Assembly (NCBI GenBank): GCA_016630905.1
Contig: WBMQ01000001.1
Coordinates: 496,001 to 560,000 of the forward strand
DNA from: Capillidium heterosporum
Taxonomy: Eukaryota > Entomophthoromycota > Entomophthoromycetes > Entomophthorales > Capillidiaceae
Length of the DNA stretch: 64,000 bases
Direction: 5' to 3'
Shown here: positions 1 to 11,273 of the stretch, piece after piece
Position numbering within the stretch: the first letter of the stretch is position 1
How the letters are laid out: the number at the start of each line of letters is the position of its first letter
Translations under genes and position numbers: made by a program
The notes under the pieces: model-generated
Seen by the model: only the letters and a program-made list of their open reading frames with translations
Databases searched by the model: none
Told to the model about the DNA's origin: nothing

Positions 1-1793
1 CTTACAGAATCCAAGTCAGCATTAGCAAGGGTAGCAGCAAAATAGTTGGCGGTGTCGATGACAGAAGCGATTCTATCAGCCAACTCCACGTCGACACAAT
101 TCCTATAGGCCGTACCAGGTACAGCGATACGATTTAACCGGTAGGACAGCCGATCCACCTGGCCATCCAAACATAGGTATACGTCAGGAACCAATGGGAC
201 AAGTACCTCGGTCAGGAATTTGAGTTGCAGCCGCTTATCGGGTACTGCGATAAGACGGGTCAGAGTAGCCTCCAGGAGCACCGCGGTTCGATCAGCTAGA
301 GCAGTTGGACGGTCATCGTCATCGAGAGACTGATGTTGGGTTAAATCGTACCGACGCTGCCAAGAGTCATCTTTGGGGCTGATATTCAACCACTGTTGAG
401 CTACAACTGCACGCTCTGCCTTCAACCACTTGGTTTCAATACCGGGCATGGATAAGAATTCGAGGGCTAGGGGGTGCCACCGAACCTGCAAATTTTCTAT
501 TGAATTCAAATAATCAACAACCATCCCATCGAACTGTAGTTGATGGTGGACCCAAGATGTCAATAGTGCAGCGCTTGGGACTATTTTAGGGAGTACTTTG
601 TTTATCTTGAACTTGAGTAGCTGTCGCAAGCTGGCTAGGAAACTGGAAATCAGGTTGAAGCTTGTGTTTATAAGTAATGGGTTTAAAAGCTGTATGAGCG
701 GTAGATGGTCTTCGATTGCTGTTTCGACAAACTTGAGGAACCACTGTGGCTTGGTAAGGTCGTTAGTTGGTCGGTCTGTCATGAAGTGGTAGCGGAACTG
801 CAGATGGATTTTCAGCATCATTATGTCTAAAGGTAGTAGTCCGACTTGAAGTTGGGGTCGATCACTTACTACATCCACGTTGATGTACCTATATCAATTT
901 AACAAAAAATAAAGTAAAAAGTTACATCATCTGGAATTGGAGGAGTTGGTGGAAGGCTTGGCGTAAACTCAAAACCAACTCGGGATTTTCGGAAGCTAGT
1001 TGGACTAAATCAATAGGCTTAGGCCACTCCATTTCGTCCAACAATCTATCTAGCTTTCTTTATAAAGGAATCAGCATTAAAAGTAAACGATAAAACTTAC
1101 TGTTGCAGTGATTTCTGGATGTTGCTTCTTATCAGTGTCTCGTTAACCTGCAAGGTCGTTAAAAACTTGAAGTTGAACTGGCTGATATCCTTGTTTACAC
1201 ACTTTAACTTAACTTCCTTGGTAAAATCTAATAAATTTTGAAAAGCCGGGTATGTGTAGACATTTGTTGCTATTGACTGATCCAATGCCTCATCTCTAAA
1301 TGAAAGTTATAGCCCTCATTGCTTGAAAAATACTTACTTTATTTTCAATCCTTTCTCTACCATCTTTATCGTTTCAATGGTCGATTTGTAGTTTTCAATT
1401 CTCAAATTCATCTCTTTTAGTTGATTGATAACCTGGGGTTTGTTCTCCAAATGCTCCTTAGACTTTGACTTTATATCTCCAAGGTCCTTATTCAAATTAG
1501 ATAGATTTTCTTTTATACGGGTCAATTCATCTTTGATAGCTAAACTCTGCTCTGAAACTTCTACTTTTAGTTTATCAAACTAAAGCCAAATTAATTTAAA
1601 TTATTAAAGCATTGCTTACTTGAACTTGTTTCTCAACCAACGATGTAAGTTCATTTTCCAAGTATTGGTCCAAGTCGAATTGATCATCGATACTGATTTC
1701 ATTATCCAGCTCAAGTGAGAAAGATTGAAAGTAAAGTTGGATCTCTTTGTCTATGTACACTAGCTTTTCGCGTCTCTCCTGTTCAGCGGACAT
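1..1793 (-). CDS. RINT1/TIP20-family vesicle tethering subunit (3' end outside window)
   Basis: Subunit of the Dsl1/NRZ-type complex that tethers Golgi-derived vesicles at the ER. Five exons are visible: 1793-1620, 1579-1338, 1295-1101, 1057-926 and 888-6; the introns are 37-43 nt and all junctions keep frame (542 codons so far). The N-terminus (about residues 1-135) is charged and coiled-coil-like, as in the family. Later comes the family signature around FRYHFMTDRPTN followed by KPQWFLKFVE (near 720-830), equivalent to the 'FRYHF...TN..KPEW' core of RINT1. Exon 5 ends at a GTAAG donor at position 5, so the gene continues to the left. It starts 64 bp from the next gene, which is divergent. 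Exons and motif are seen; complex membership is known for the family. Confidence 0.85.
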
Positions 1794-1857
1794 TGGTAGA
1801 TAGAAGCTGTTTTTGGATTGAGCTGGCTACATCACAATAAACTCCAGCAAAGTAAAT
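1794..1857. promoter_or_regulatory. 64-bp divergent intergenic promoter region
   Basis: Only 64 bp separate the RINT1-like start codon (minus) from the SAM-protein start codon (plus). Both promoters, or one bidirectional promoter, must lie here or inside the coding sequences. No clear TATA box is seen. If the SAM protein starts at its second Met (about 1915), the spacer is about 120 bp. Confidence 0.5.
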
Positions 1858-2703
1858 ATGATTGGCTGTTTGCTGGCTACATTAAGTCAAACTCAAAGGA
1901 CTAATTTCATCTTTATGACATTTTCGGCAAAAAGCTCACTGCCACTACCTTCCTACGTTCCCGGGGTCCGGGCCACGAGCGATACAGACTTGGACTCTGT
2001 AGTTCTAGCCAAACAAATTGACAAGCCGGTTGACAAATGGAACTGTAACGAGGTAAGCCAGTTTATTATTCAACTGTTGCAACTACCCAAGATAATTGGC
2101 TACGACATAGTCAATTTTATCAATCTAAACAACATTGACGGCTCCAAGCTTCTAACATTGGATGAGAATCAGTTGAGTAAATTGGGATTTAACAGATTAT
2201 GGTGCTACCACCTGAGTTCAGCTATCGAAGATCTAGTCATGGATAGAGAAGCCAGTTTAAACTCCGTACCCGCTGTGGAAGAAAGTAACCACTTGGAAGT
2301 CAAGCCAACCAACTTAGCCGTGAAAAGCCTAGGGAAACGTGGTGGTCACCGTGTAAAGGAGTCTATAGCCTCGATGAAGCAGGTAGGCGCCCTTGCCCAG
2401 CCCAACCAAAATATCAATTTGAAGCAAGTTTTAGCAAAACCATTTACACTCCCTCAAGTTGAGCTGACCCTCCTAAAGCACTTCATGCTCAGTGAAACGT
2501 ATGGATTCAGGCAGGAGTTAACTACCATTAAGCAGCAACTCAAAGCCAACGCAGAGAAGTCTGCCAAAGCTGAGCCTCATGCTCCCGGACCTGGTAAGGA
2601 CCGCAGTTGGTTTGAGTATTTTTATACCAATCCGACACTACCTGTCGTCCTATCAACTGTTGTAATTTCCTTGTTCTTGTATCGAAGAGTAAGTACACGT
2701 TAA
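1858..2703 (+). CDS. SAM-domain protein with C-terminal membrane anchor
   Basis: A single-exon 281-aa protein. A sterile alpha motif spans about residues 58-122 (starts near DKWNCNEVSQFI, contains the typical IDGSKLLTLDENQLSKLGF core and ends at SSAIEDL). A basic, low-complexity linker follows, then a predicted tail anchor at about residues 260-276 (PVVLSTVVISLFLYRR). SAM domains mediate protein-protein contacts, so a membrane-tethered adaptor is a reasonable inference; the exact family is not recognised. The first 20 residues are hydrophobic but less conserved-looking, so translation may start at Met20 (about 1915). The 3' end converges on the thioredoxin gene, 96 bp away. Confidence 0.75.
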   Translation: MIGCLLATLSQTQRTNFIFMTFSAKSSLPLPSYVPGVRATSDTDLDSVVLAKQIDKPVDKWNCNEVSQFIIQLLQLPKIIGYDIVNFINLNNIDGSKLLTLDENQLSKLGFNRLWCYHLSSAIEDLVMDREASLNSVPAVEESNHLEVKPTNLAVKSLGKRGGHRVKESIASMKQVGALAQPNQNINLKQVLAKPFTLPQVELTLLKHFMLSETYGFRQELTTIKQQLKANAEKSAKAEPHAPGPGKDRSWFEYFYTNPTLPVVLSTVVISLFLYRRVSTR

Positions 2704-2799
2704 ATCTTAGTAAATTTGTAATATAGTTTATGTAAACATACATGATAGCCTTTAAATAAATATGCTACTTGCAAAATTTAAGAGTGTTTATTTTTAAAA

Positions 2800-3344
2800 C
2801 TAAAGTTTGAAAAAACTTTCCAATTTGTCGTCTTGAGAACACTCTTCTTCGATCAAACTAGCCTGTGGTCCATCCTAAATTTCCCTTTAATAAATACATA
2901 TATAAACTACTACCTTGGTCCAACGGAACAAAGTAGGAATGGCTTTAAGTTTAATTTGGTCATGAACGCGGTAGGGATGCTCAGGTTTTCCTTTGTAGCT
3001 TGCAATATTCAGTATCCAATTAAAAATCCGTTTACCTAGCGCGGTCGCCAACTGGGCATTCCAATAAGATACTATCTTTAACTTTAAGGACATGGCTACG
3101 AATCTTTGGATCGGCTATGAAAATATTAATTTAGCTAGTATATAGAAATTTACCAATGACACAGTCAGGGCACCAAGATTCATTAGTTTCAGCAAGTTCA
3201 GTACCTAATTTTAAAGTTTAGCCTTACAAATTTAACAAAGAATTTACCAAAGAACAGTACAAAGACGTGGGAGTGCTCACTAGCTAAACTTTCATTTAAC
3301 TGTTGGTCGAATTGGCTAGGCTCGTTGATACGTACTACTTTCAT
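2800..3344 (-). CDS. TXNDC17-like thioredoxin-domain protein
   Basis: Cytosolic thioredoxin-like disulfide reductase of the TXNDC17 (TRP14) family. Exons 3344-3248, 3204-3154, 3114-3036, 2998-2914 and 2874-2800 give 128 aa; the human protein is about 123 aa. The active-site motif SWCPDCV is encoded in exon 2, followed by ECPVGDR in exon 3 (human CQVGDR) and DQIKLKAIPTLFRW in exon 4 (human family motif 'LKvtAVPTLl'). All five exons are in frame with 37-46 nt introns. The long ORF seen at 2887-3093 is an artefact of reading through introns and ends in the wrong frame. The start is the ATG just before KVVRINEP. Function is inferred from the family. Confidence 0.85.
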
Positions 3345-4234
3345 GGTTACAACTTTTGGGAGATGAACTGCAGCTTGCTAAATCAGAAAAGTTTGTAATC
3401 AAAAGTATAACGTCATTTCGCAGCCTTTGATTTGAGAGTTTACTGTTTTGGTAGTAGTGGATTTCGGCTAGGAAAATTTACATGCCTGCAGTACTAAAGT
3501 GCAAAGAATTTAAAATACGGTCTTTATTACTAATGGGCATGAGTAAAGTTACGGTCCATTGAGAGGATACAGAGATGCCTTTAAAGTTAGATGGATAAAA
3601 GATTAGATTGGAAAAATATTAGGTATGGGCTATTAAGCCGATATACCAACTCCCTTTACCCCTCACTATTATAACCACGTAGTATAAGTATGTGGCCCTC
3701 ACATTGACTAAAATATATAAGATATACGGGCATCTACCTAGACTATGCTGAATGTGACATGTAGAATAGCCAGCAAAGTAAAAATATACCCAATATTTTA
3801 GGCCTAGCTCTTTGTGGCTAAATCTTAGAAAGATCATTCTGGCTTAATATGGTATCGTTCAAATCAATTTATGAGCAAAGCTTATTCCAACATAGTAAGT
3901 GCCTAGGCCTACCTGTTAGTAAAGAGCTGGTAGCAGCTTCAGCTACTTATGTCAATTTAGGCGTTATGTTACAAAGCTGGGAGCTTATTCCTTAATATAT
4001 CTATGGCGTTTATTAATAGGTTGCACATGAAGGAGCGGAAGCTCCAAAGTTATAAAGATTTTACTGCTGCAAGTCTCAGTTTCCTAATCCCATATTGAAA
4101 CCCTGTTTGATCAAAGACTTCTAATTGGTGTTGGTTAGTCTCAAGACATCCAACGCTTTAAATTTGAAATTTCCAGGTAAAGTGTATAAATAGCTTTTGT
4201 ACATATTTCAATTAGATTAGAGCAACTTTTCACC
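3345..4234. other. Intergenic spacer between divergent genes
   Basis: AT-rich sequence of 890 bp between the thioredoxin start and the transporter start. A TATA-like 'tataaatag' lies about 45 bp before the transporter ATG. No exon-like segment is seen in it. Confidence 0.5.
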
Positions 4235-7200
4235 ATGTCGGACGAGGGCTCACCTTTTCGACACTCCCCTTTCACCAAGTTTAAGGCCGAACGCACCAAC
4301 TCCAATCATGACTCTCCTTCCAACGCTAACACCTCCCCCTTCCACAGCTTCTTAGCCAGCTTTAAAACTAACAGTAACGACAAGATGAAAGGCGAGACTC
4401 CCTCCAACGTAGTCGCCGTCGAAAAACCAATCCCAAAGACTAACATACAGCCACCAACACCCCTTCTTAGAAGGTATTGAAACTAATTTAGTTTAACCTT
4501 CAGCATTACTAATATACTTTAAAATTTTAGGCCCGTGTACACGATAGATCCTGAGAAGCAAGGAGATTCAAAGGAAAGTCGATCCAATAAAGACAAGATT
4601 AGTCGATCAAACTCCTTCCATGCCAAAGAACCTCATGAGATGGTCGAAATTGGTGCATCCCCACTAAAAACGATGTTCCAACCTCCGGGTTCTTCGAGTA
4701 TGGACTCACCCCCACATCTCTCACAGCCTACTAGCACTTCCAAGTTCGAGCCCATGAACTTTAGTTCAGTTAGTCCCTTTGATAGCCGTCATGGTGACGT
4801 TGATAACCAAGAGATAAATCAATATACGATACGAAGTGTTTTGACCGATTTTGACCTCGAACCACCAAGAACTAGCACTGGGATGCGTAAAGATCCTCCT
4901 CCTCCATCCACTCACGAACCTTCTAATTTCTTGCGGAATCTGGTAGGCTTTTTCAAGAAAGGACGTAAGCAGGTCAGCGCACTTATCTTCAGACGAGCTG
5001 TAAAGTCCGCGATCGCCTTCTTTTTGGCAACACTGCTTGTTATTGTGAAGCCGTTATATCAGGCCGTAGGTCCAGTTTCCTACATCGCAGCTATCATTAC
5101 CATCATTTTCGATAGTAGTCGTACGGTGGGGGCCCAGCTAGAAGTTGCTGCTCTATCTATAGTATGCTACATCTTCATCTTCTTATATTACATCGTCGCT
5201 ATGGGATTCTTTGTCTTGTATAACCAGAGCTATACTATCTATGGTCCTGATGGGAAAGTGACGTCGGATGGGTCCTTTATCTTATGTATCTTCCTGTTCA
5301 TCATGATATTTGGTCTTGGTTACATTCGTGTCAAGCTGTTCAAGTTGATATTACCGAGTGCTCTTATGTCAATTGTTGGGTTAATCGCCTTGACAATGAT
5401 CCCCTTTGGCACTAAAGAGTTCACCTTCTTCTACTTCCGATGTATCATCGTACCTGGATTACTGGGTGTCGCCATCAGTCTTTTCGTCAACTTAGCTTTG
5501 TGGCCTGAGAATGCAAGTAACGATTTGGGCCGTGCTCTCGAACTCACTTTGGATCACTCTGGTAAGACAATTGAGGTGTTGACTAGCTGTTTCATATTGG
5601 AGGATAGTACGTTGGAATTGAGCCCGCATGACTTGGAGGAGATGCATTCGCGCTCTTTGTCAGCATCAACAGCCATGCTCCGAGCCGGTAAGGAGGCCCG
5701 CTACGAATATACATATTCGGTACATCCCCCATCCGACTACCGTAAGTTGATCGACACTGTTCTGTCGTTGCAACAGCGTTTGGGTGCCTTCAATTTGGCT
5801 GTTCAGCGCCAACGCCTGCTACTGATAATAAAGAAGTCAGATGACGACCAAACAGTCAGTCCACTGTCTACCCGCAGTAACTCGCCGACCGAACTGCGAG
5901 CTCTATCGCTACCACCATCTCCTTCCGAGGTCAGTTTGCAGAAATTGGCCGATGACTATATTTCGATGACGCCAGAGATCGATCCCATTTTGACACGAAA
6001 CCTCATCCATGATATAATTAATATTGTACGGGAACCTCTCAAGGAGCTGAGTAAGATCTGCGTCGCTGCTACCAAGTGGACGACCTACAAGCTAGCGTTG
6101 GAGAACGACCTCGATATAATAACTGAGATCCCCGTCAGTAACAACGTCGATGCCGGATGCGGCTGCCACTGCGCGACTGCTGAGGAGATTCAGCACCGAA
6201 ATGACTGCAATCATTTCAAGCCCGACGTACTCTCGCTGACACCCGAAGAAGTCTTAACCCAGCTGACGGCCGCCATCGAGGTCTTTGAGCAGGCCGAAGG
6301 GAAGTGTCTCCACCTCATCCACCAGCAGGTTTTGTTCACGCCTCACAAACACTCCCCTTACCCCGAGCCGATGCTGATCGTGTTTTCGGGTGTCTTCGCT
6401 CTACGTGAGTACGCTAGCGAGTACCGGACCTTGCTGGTCGAGTTGGGTCACTTCCAGAAGCTACGTCCACCTCAGAACGTACGAAGCGGTCTCTTTGGTA
6501 CCGGCCCACCTAAACTGGTCAAACGTAAGCAGTGGTGGCGTCCCAAAATTGCGTTATACAAATGGCTCAAAGGTAGTCGCGTTGGTGATGACCCCATATC
6601 TCCAGAGCAAGGCACTGAGGATACCGGTATCGAAATTGGTTTTGAGGACGCCAAAAAGGACTTTTTCGACGCCAAGAATGGTAAGTAACTTGATAAAATT
6701 GTAAGATCTAACTCTTTATTTTAGAAGCTGATGGGAAAACCGAAGTTGACACTGGGGACTTTTTGAAGATCCCCAACCAGCGGTGGACGAAACCCGACTT
6801 CTATTCCAAGTTAAGCACCCCTAAGACGGAAGTCCCTCAGTCCAAGCTCCGTAACTGCATGGCCAAGTTCAGGTTGAGCGTGTGGAACTATTTTAACAAT
6901 CTCAATTCCTACGAGAACAAGTTCGCTCTCAAGCTTTCGATCGCTGTCACCGTCCTTACCTTCCCCACCTACATCCCTAGCTTTCAAGCCTCCTACCAGA
7001 GTTTCCGCGGGATTTGGGGTGCCATTGCTGTAAATTTTAAAGCTTATGGTCAAGTATTAACTTTTTTCCATTTAGGCCTTTCTGATTCTAAATCAGACGT
7101 TGGGTGCTACCATCTATGTCGGCACCATGCGTCTGCTGGGTACGATTTTAGGAGCCATTTGGGGCTACCTGACCTTCTTAGCCAGTGGCAATGCGACCAA

Positions 7201-8275
7201 CATATATGTCCTCATGCTGATGGTGTGGATTTTCAACGCACCATCCTGGTACTTCATCATGAACTCGAGCTACGACCGTATTGGGTTCAACGGTCTCATT
7301 GCTTACTCGGCCATTTTGTTTGTTAACAATGAAGTCACCGCCAACGAGGTTTTGATTACTGCATCTCTTAGAGCACTCAGCGTTATAATTGGGCTGATAG
7401 TTGCTATGTTGGTAGGCACTCTGGTCTGGCCCTACGTCGCCCGTATTGCACTTCGCAAGAGAATATCGGTGCTTTTGTCGGAGATTGGTATCAACTTTGG
7501 TAAGGTTTCCGCGCTGTGTATGTCACCCCACGATACTCCTGAGTGGTACGCTCTGGATGGACAGATTCGAACTCAGCACCGTAGACTGCAGAAGCAGCTT
7601 CTGGGCGTCAAGACGTTGCTCATGTTTGCCAAGCGTGAACCCCGTATCAAGGGACCCTTCCAGCATGAACTCTACTCGGAGCAGGTACGTGTACTGCAAG
7701 ATTTATTGGACCAGCTGGTAGTCATGCGTGGTGCAGCAGCCCAGATCTCACCTGAAGTCCAGAACGTCGTCATCTTCCCCTTCAATGCCTACCGCAAGTT
7801 CCTGGTTGCCTCTGTCATTTTGTACTTCTACGTCCTAGCCGGTGCCATGCGCTCTAAGCAGTCGCTACCCCCTTATCCACCACCCATCCATGCCATCCGA
7901 TTCAAACTCATGTTGAAGACTAGGGAGGCCATGATCAAACGTCTTCAAAAGATCCAAGGTCTCAACCCACTTACGCAAAGTATGACGTTGCCGGCCATTC
8001 CTTCTCACTTGAAACGTGAGATGTCGGCTAACAACGTCATGACGAACTATGAGCAGCGCATGGTGGATCACCACGCCCCCGGTGCCTGCCAGAAGTTGAA
8101 CAAGATTGGGTTCCAGCATATCTATTGGTACTCGTACTTGGCCGGACTTACCCAGCTGTTTGAAGACGTCGAGCTTATGGGCCATAACGTCGCTACGTTG
8201 GTTGGAGAAGCTTTCATCCCGGTTAACGAGCCGGTTACTTTGGATTACACCTACGACTTCCCCAACATCTCGTAG
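4235..8275 (+). CDS. ArAE/FUSC-type membrane protein (DUF2422/DUF2421, Bre4-like)
   Basis: A large two-module membrane protein of 1297 aa. Exons: 4235-4473, 4531-6680, 6725-7029 and 7076-8275, all in frame. The N-terminal 130 residues are cytosolic, Ser/Pro-rich and likely phosphorylated. A first block of about six membrane segments starts near AVKSAIAFFLATLLVIV and ends near VNLALWPENAS. A long cytosolic domain follows, including a Cys-rich GCGCHC stretch. A second membrane block starts at NKFALKLSIAVTVLTF and contains the family-type GATIYVGTMRLLGT and ends near LVWPYVAR. This is the architecture of fungal fusaric-acid-resistance-like / brefeldin-sensitivity proteins (aromatic acid exporter superfamily). 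Substrate cannot be told. Stop codon TAG at 8273-8275. Confidence 0.85.
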
Positions 8276-8649
8276 TCGGGTAGCTTCAGCCTACCTTTTG
8301 GTTATTGATATTATCTGTTTAACTCTTTCGCCATGTCTTGTATGCATAATAAAAAATTAGTTAATAGACTCTTTATTGTAAGCTTTTCATTTGATCAGGC
8401 CAAGATATAGATGAAAAACTTGTAGATATATCATTTCCATATCACTATAGTATAAACTTTACATTGTAGTTGAACCAGTTAAATATTCGAATATGAGACC
8501 TAGTCACAAGTATATCAAAGTATAGATTTGTCGGAAAATGTATCTATTGCCCAGGTTTTAAAAGCTCGGATAAACTGAAAAGAACTTTCAACCGAGCTTG
8601 CATTTACAAATCTCAACTTTTGAAAGTGAACCTCTCAACGCAGAAAAAG
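8276..8649. other. Intergenic spacer
   Basis: AT-rich 3' UTR of the transporter (an AATAAA-like signal near 8346) plus the promoter of the lyase gene. Nothing else is seen. Confidence 0.5.
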
Positions 8650-9811
8650 ATGTTACGTATCGCAAATCACCTCAAGAAATCGACCAGCTTACTACGTAAT
8701 TTGAGTACGGTAACTATATTTATATTTTATATATGCTTTTATTTATATTTTGTGGAGTAGGTGAGCAGTGGCAACAACTTTATCAAAATTGTGGAGGTTG
8801 GCCCCAGAGATGGGTTACAAAACGAGAAGCAAGTTATACCAACCGAAACTAAAGTACAGCTCATAAATTTACTATCGAAAACTGGATTGAAAGTCATCGA
8901 AGCTACCTCTTTTGTATCGCCCAAATGGGTTCCTCAGGTATTTTTCAGTTTAATCATCCCATTGAATTCTTGATTTTTCGATTTTTGTAGATGGGAGATA
9001 ACAGTAAAGTTATGCAATTAATTGAACGCTCCAAAAACATATCCTACCCAGTTCTCACCCCCAACTTAAAAGGACTGCAATCGGCATTAGAAGTAGGTGT
9101 AGAGGAGGTAGCTATTTTTGGGGCTGCCTCTGAAGCCTTCAGTAAGAAGAATATCAACTGCAGCATATCCGAGTCCTTGCTGCGGTTTAAGGAAGTTATG
9201 GACCTGGCTAAGGAACGCAAAGTTAAAGTTCGTGGCTACGTCAGTTGTGTAGTAGGTTGCCCTTACCAAGGGAAAGTTGACCCTAAGGTAGTGGCCGACG
9301 TCGCTAAACAGATGCAGGATATGGGTTGTTATGAGATTAGTTTGGGAGATACTATTGGCGTAGGTACTCCAGGTAATGGTATATACCCAATAATGCTTTA
9401 TTTATATAAGTGCTTTTTAAAAGGCTCGTTCAAAGCTATGCTGGACGAAGTAACGGCCAAAGTCCCCATCGAGAAGTTGGCGGTCCACTGCCATGATACC
9501 TACGGTCAAGCTTTAGCTAATATTTTACTTTCTGTCCAGGTAAATTGGACAACTTTATTTTTAACTGATTATTTGTAAAGTATGGAGTTCGAGTAGTCGA
9601 CAGTTCAGTAAGTGGACTTGGCGGATGTCCCTACGCCGCTGGTGCTTCTGGTAATGTAGCTACTGAAGATGTCGTCTATATGTTGAAAGGATTAGGGTAT
9701 GAGACTGGTGTAGATCTTAGTAAGGTCATCGAGGCTGGAAACTTTATATCTAAGGCTTTGAATCGCACTTCGGGCTCCAAAGTTGCCTTGGCTTTGACAT
9801 CGAAACTTTGA
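8650..9811 (+). CDS. Hydroxymethylglutaryl-CoA lyase, with mitochondrial and peroxisomal signals
   Basis: Cleaves HMG-CoA to acetyl-CoA and acetoacetate, the last step of leucine breakdown. Exons 8650-8709, 8761-8937, 8991-9372, 9424-9539 and 9581-9811. Landmarks: [11 protein letters not shown] at the N-terminus of the TIM barrel, [36 protein letters not shown] (metal-binding His pair) and the catalytic-Cys loop GLGGCPYA. Exon 1 encodes a basic, Ser/Leu-rich leader ([20 protein letters not shown]) typical of a mitochondrial presequence, and the protein ends in Ser-Lys-Leu, a canonical PTS1. A naive reading continues through a 51-nt intron at 9373-9423 without a stop, so a gene finder may add about 17 false residues. 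All family residues I looked for are present. Confidence 0.95.
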
Positions 9812-11273
9812 AGCTATAAATTTGAATAAGTTTTTGAATGGATTTTGTGTATTGGTGGGTTCTATTTTTATTCAGTTGCATAGTATTTTCAGACTAGTTA
9901 TAATCATCTACATTTGTGTTTACCCACCAATACTAGCTATATTTAAATCTATGTTTTAAGTTATAGCTTGATGCTTCCTTTCATTTGAGTTTTAGCCAAC
10001 AGATTAGAAACTTCGAGCTTAATTTACATTTAAAGTTGATAGTAATGGCTATGTCAGATATTTCAGAGTATACGCATGTTATTTTAAAAGTAAAAGTATC
10101 GTCTGTTTATATAGAGAAGTTTACAGAGGAATATTGGGTTACCTTGAGATAAGCCAACGTAGTGATGATCACACCAATAAAACTAAAGAAGCTCAAAGCC
10201 ATGGATTTGACAGCTGATACTTTAGTTGCAATCTAAACCTAGAGTCGATTCATAAAGACGAAGGAGATCACAATCGTGACGAGACCAAAGAGTGCGATAA
10301 TGTCCATCGAGATTCGGGGGCTCGAAATTCTACTAATCCTCAATTCACTCTAATCAGTTCTAATACTAATTATAAACGATTCTGCTTTGATACCAATTCT
10401 TTTAATTCTAAGCTAATTTAATATAGTGTTAATCTTAATTCTAACTTTGGCTAATTCACAGTTTTACAAGGTGTTGGCACTAAAAAATGTCTAAAGGTGT
10501 GCAGTGCTTATAATACAAAAAGGAATCGAAATTTATTATGAAATAATCACCTGTTCAAAAGTTACACAAGTCAGAAAGATTTTATAGGGCAAGGGGTAAA
10601 GGTAGGCGAAGGGATGGAGATGCCGATAGTAGATATAGCATTAAGAAAACAGTTTGTATTTATCATGCCTTGAAAACAGGCCAGGATAATCCATTTATGA
10701 AGTGTTACCACTCACAAAATAATCAGTATTCACAGTAGGGATTGATAGGTTGATTCAGGTTGCAACTAGTTTGAGGTTCTGTGGCTGTGCTAAGAATCCG
10801 CCTTTTTAAGGCTGACTCTTATACAACCATCCTAATATATTGTTGGGTCAAAAAGGCTTTGAGGCTAGAGTTCGGCTAGCTAGGAGGATTATCAAGCTAA
10901 TTCTTTGGCAAGCTCTTTTAAAATTTCATAATTTATATCATATAATGATAGTTTGTTAGAATTATACAATGAGCCTAGCCATTTTTTTACCCTTCTATAA
11001 TATGCTGATCAGGGTGCTAAATCTTTGCTATTCAACTTAAAGTATAAAATACGCCTACTAAACAAATATTAGCTGGTATGAGGATATAAATATATACTGA
11101 ATTCAGTCTCTACTTGAATATTTTATCAAGTTTATGCAACTTTAAAGGCATGATTCTTCAATATTTTTTTGAAATTTTGGGGATATTATATAAATCACAC
11201 TTTCAATCCAAACTAAAGTTGAGAAATTTTTAAATTTGACATCTTTATCTACAATCAAACATTGAGTCAACAA
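9812..11273. other. Intergenic region holding a decayed repeat copy
   Basis: About 1.46 kb with no intact gene. The stretch 10143-10650 is a degenerate copy of the cassette found at 61.7-62.4 kb (listed separately). The rest (10650-11273) is AT-rich with no exon-like segment that I can support. Confidence 0.5.
10143..10650 (-). pseudogene. Decayed copy of a two-part membrane-protein cassette (copy 1)
   Basis: Minus-strand reading from the ATG at 10307 gives MDIIALFGLVTIVISFVFMN, then two in-frame TAG codons, then ATKVSAVKSMALSFFSF and ends at TTLAYLK before a GTAACC donor-like site. It is clearly homologous to copy 2 (61970-61800), where the same positions read Trp (TGG) and Gln (CAG). The upstream ATTAG-rich spacer (10320-10480) and a remnant of the first ORF (FLNAISTIGISIPS, about 10640-10600) are also shared with copy 2. 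So the homology covers about 500 bp including non-coding sequence. The two stops make this copy non-coding as written. The protein family is not recognised. Confidence 0.6.

Noticed and set aside
2887-3093. 68-codon ORF on the minus strand
   Set aside because: It reads exon 3 in the wrong frame and runs through an intron of the TXNDC17-like gene; the spliced model explains the region better.
3619-3837. 72-codon minus-strand ORF in the spacer
   Set aside because: No ATG in a good context, no family resemblance and AT-rich composition.
7865-8185. 106-codon minus-strand ORF inside the ArAE gene
   Set aside because: Shadow of conserved coding sequence on the other strand.
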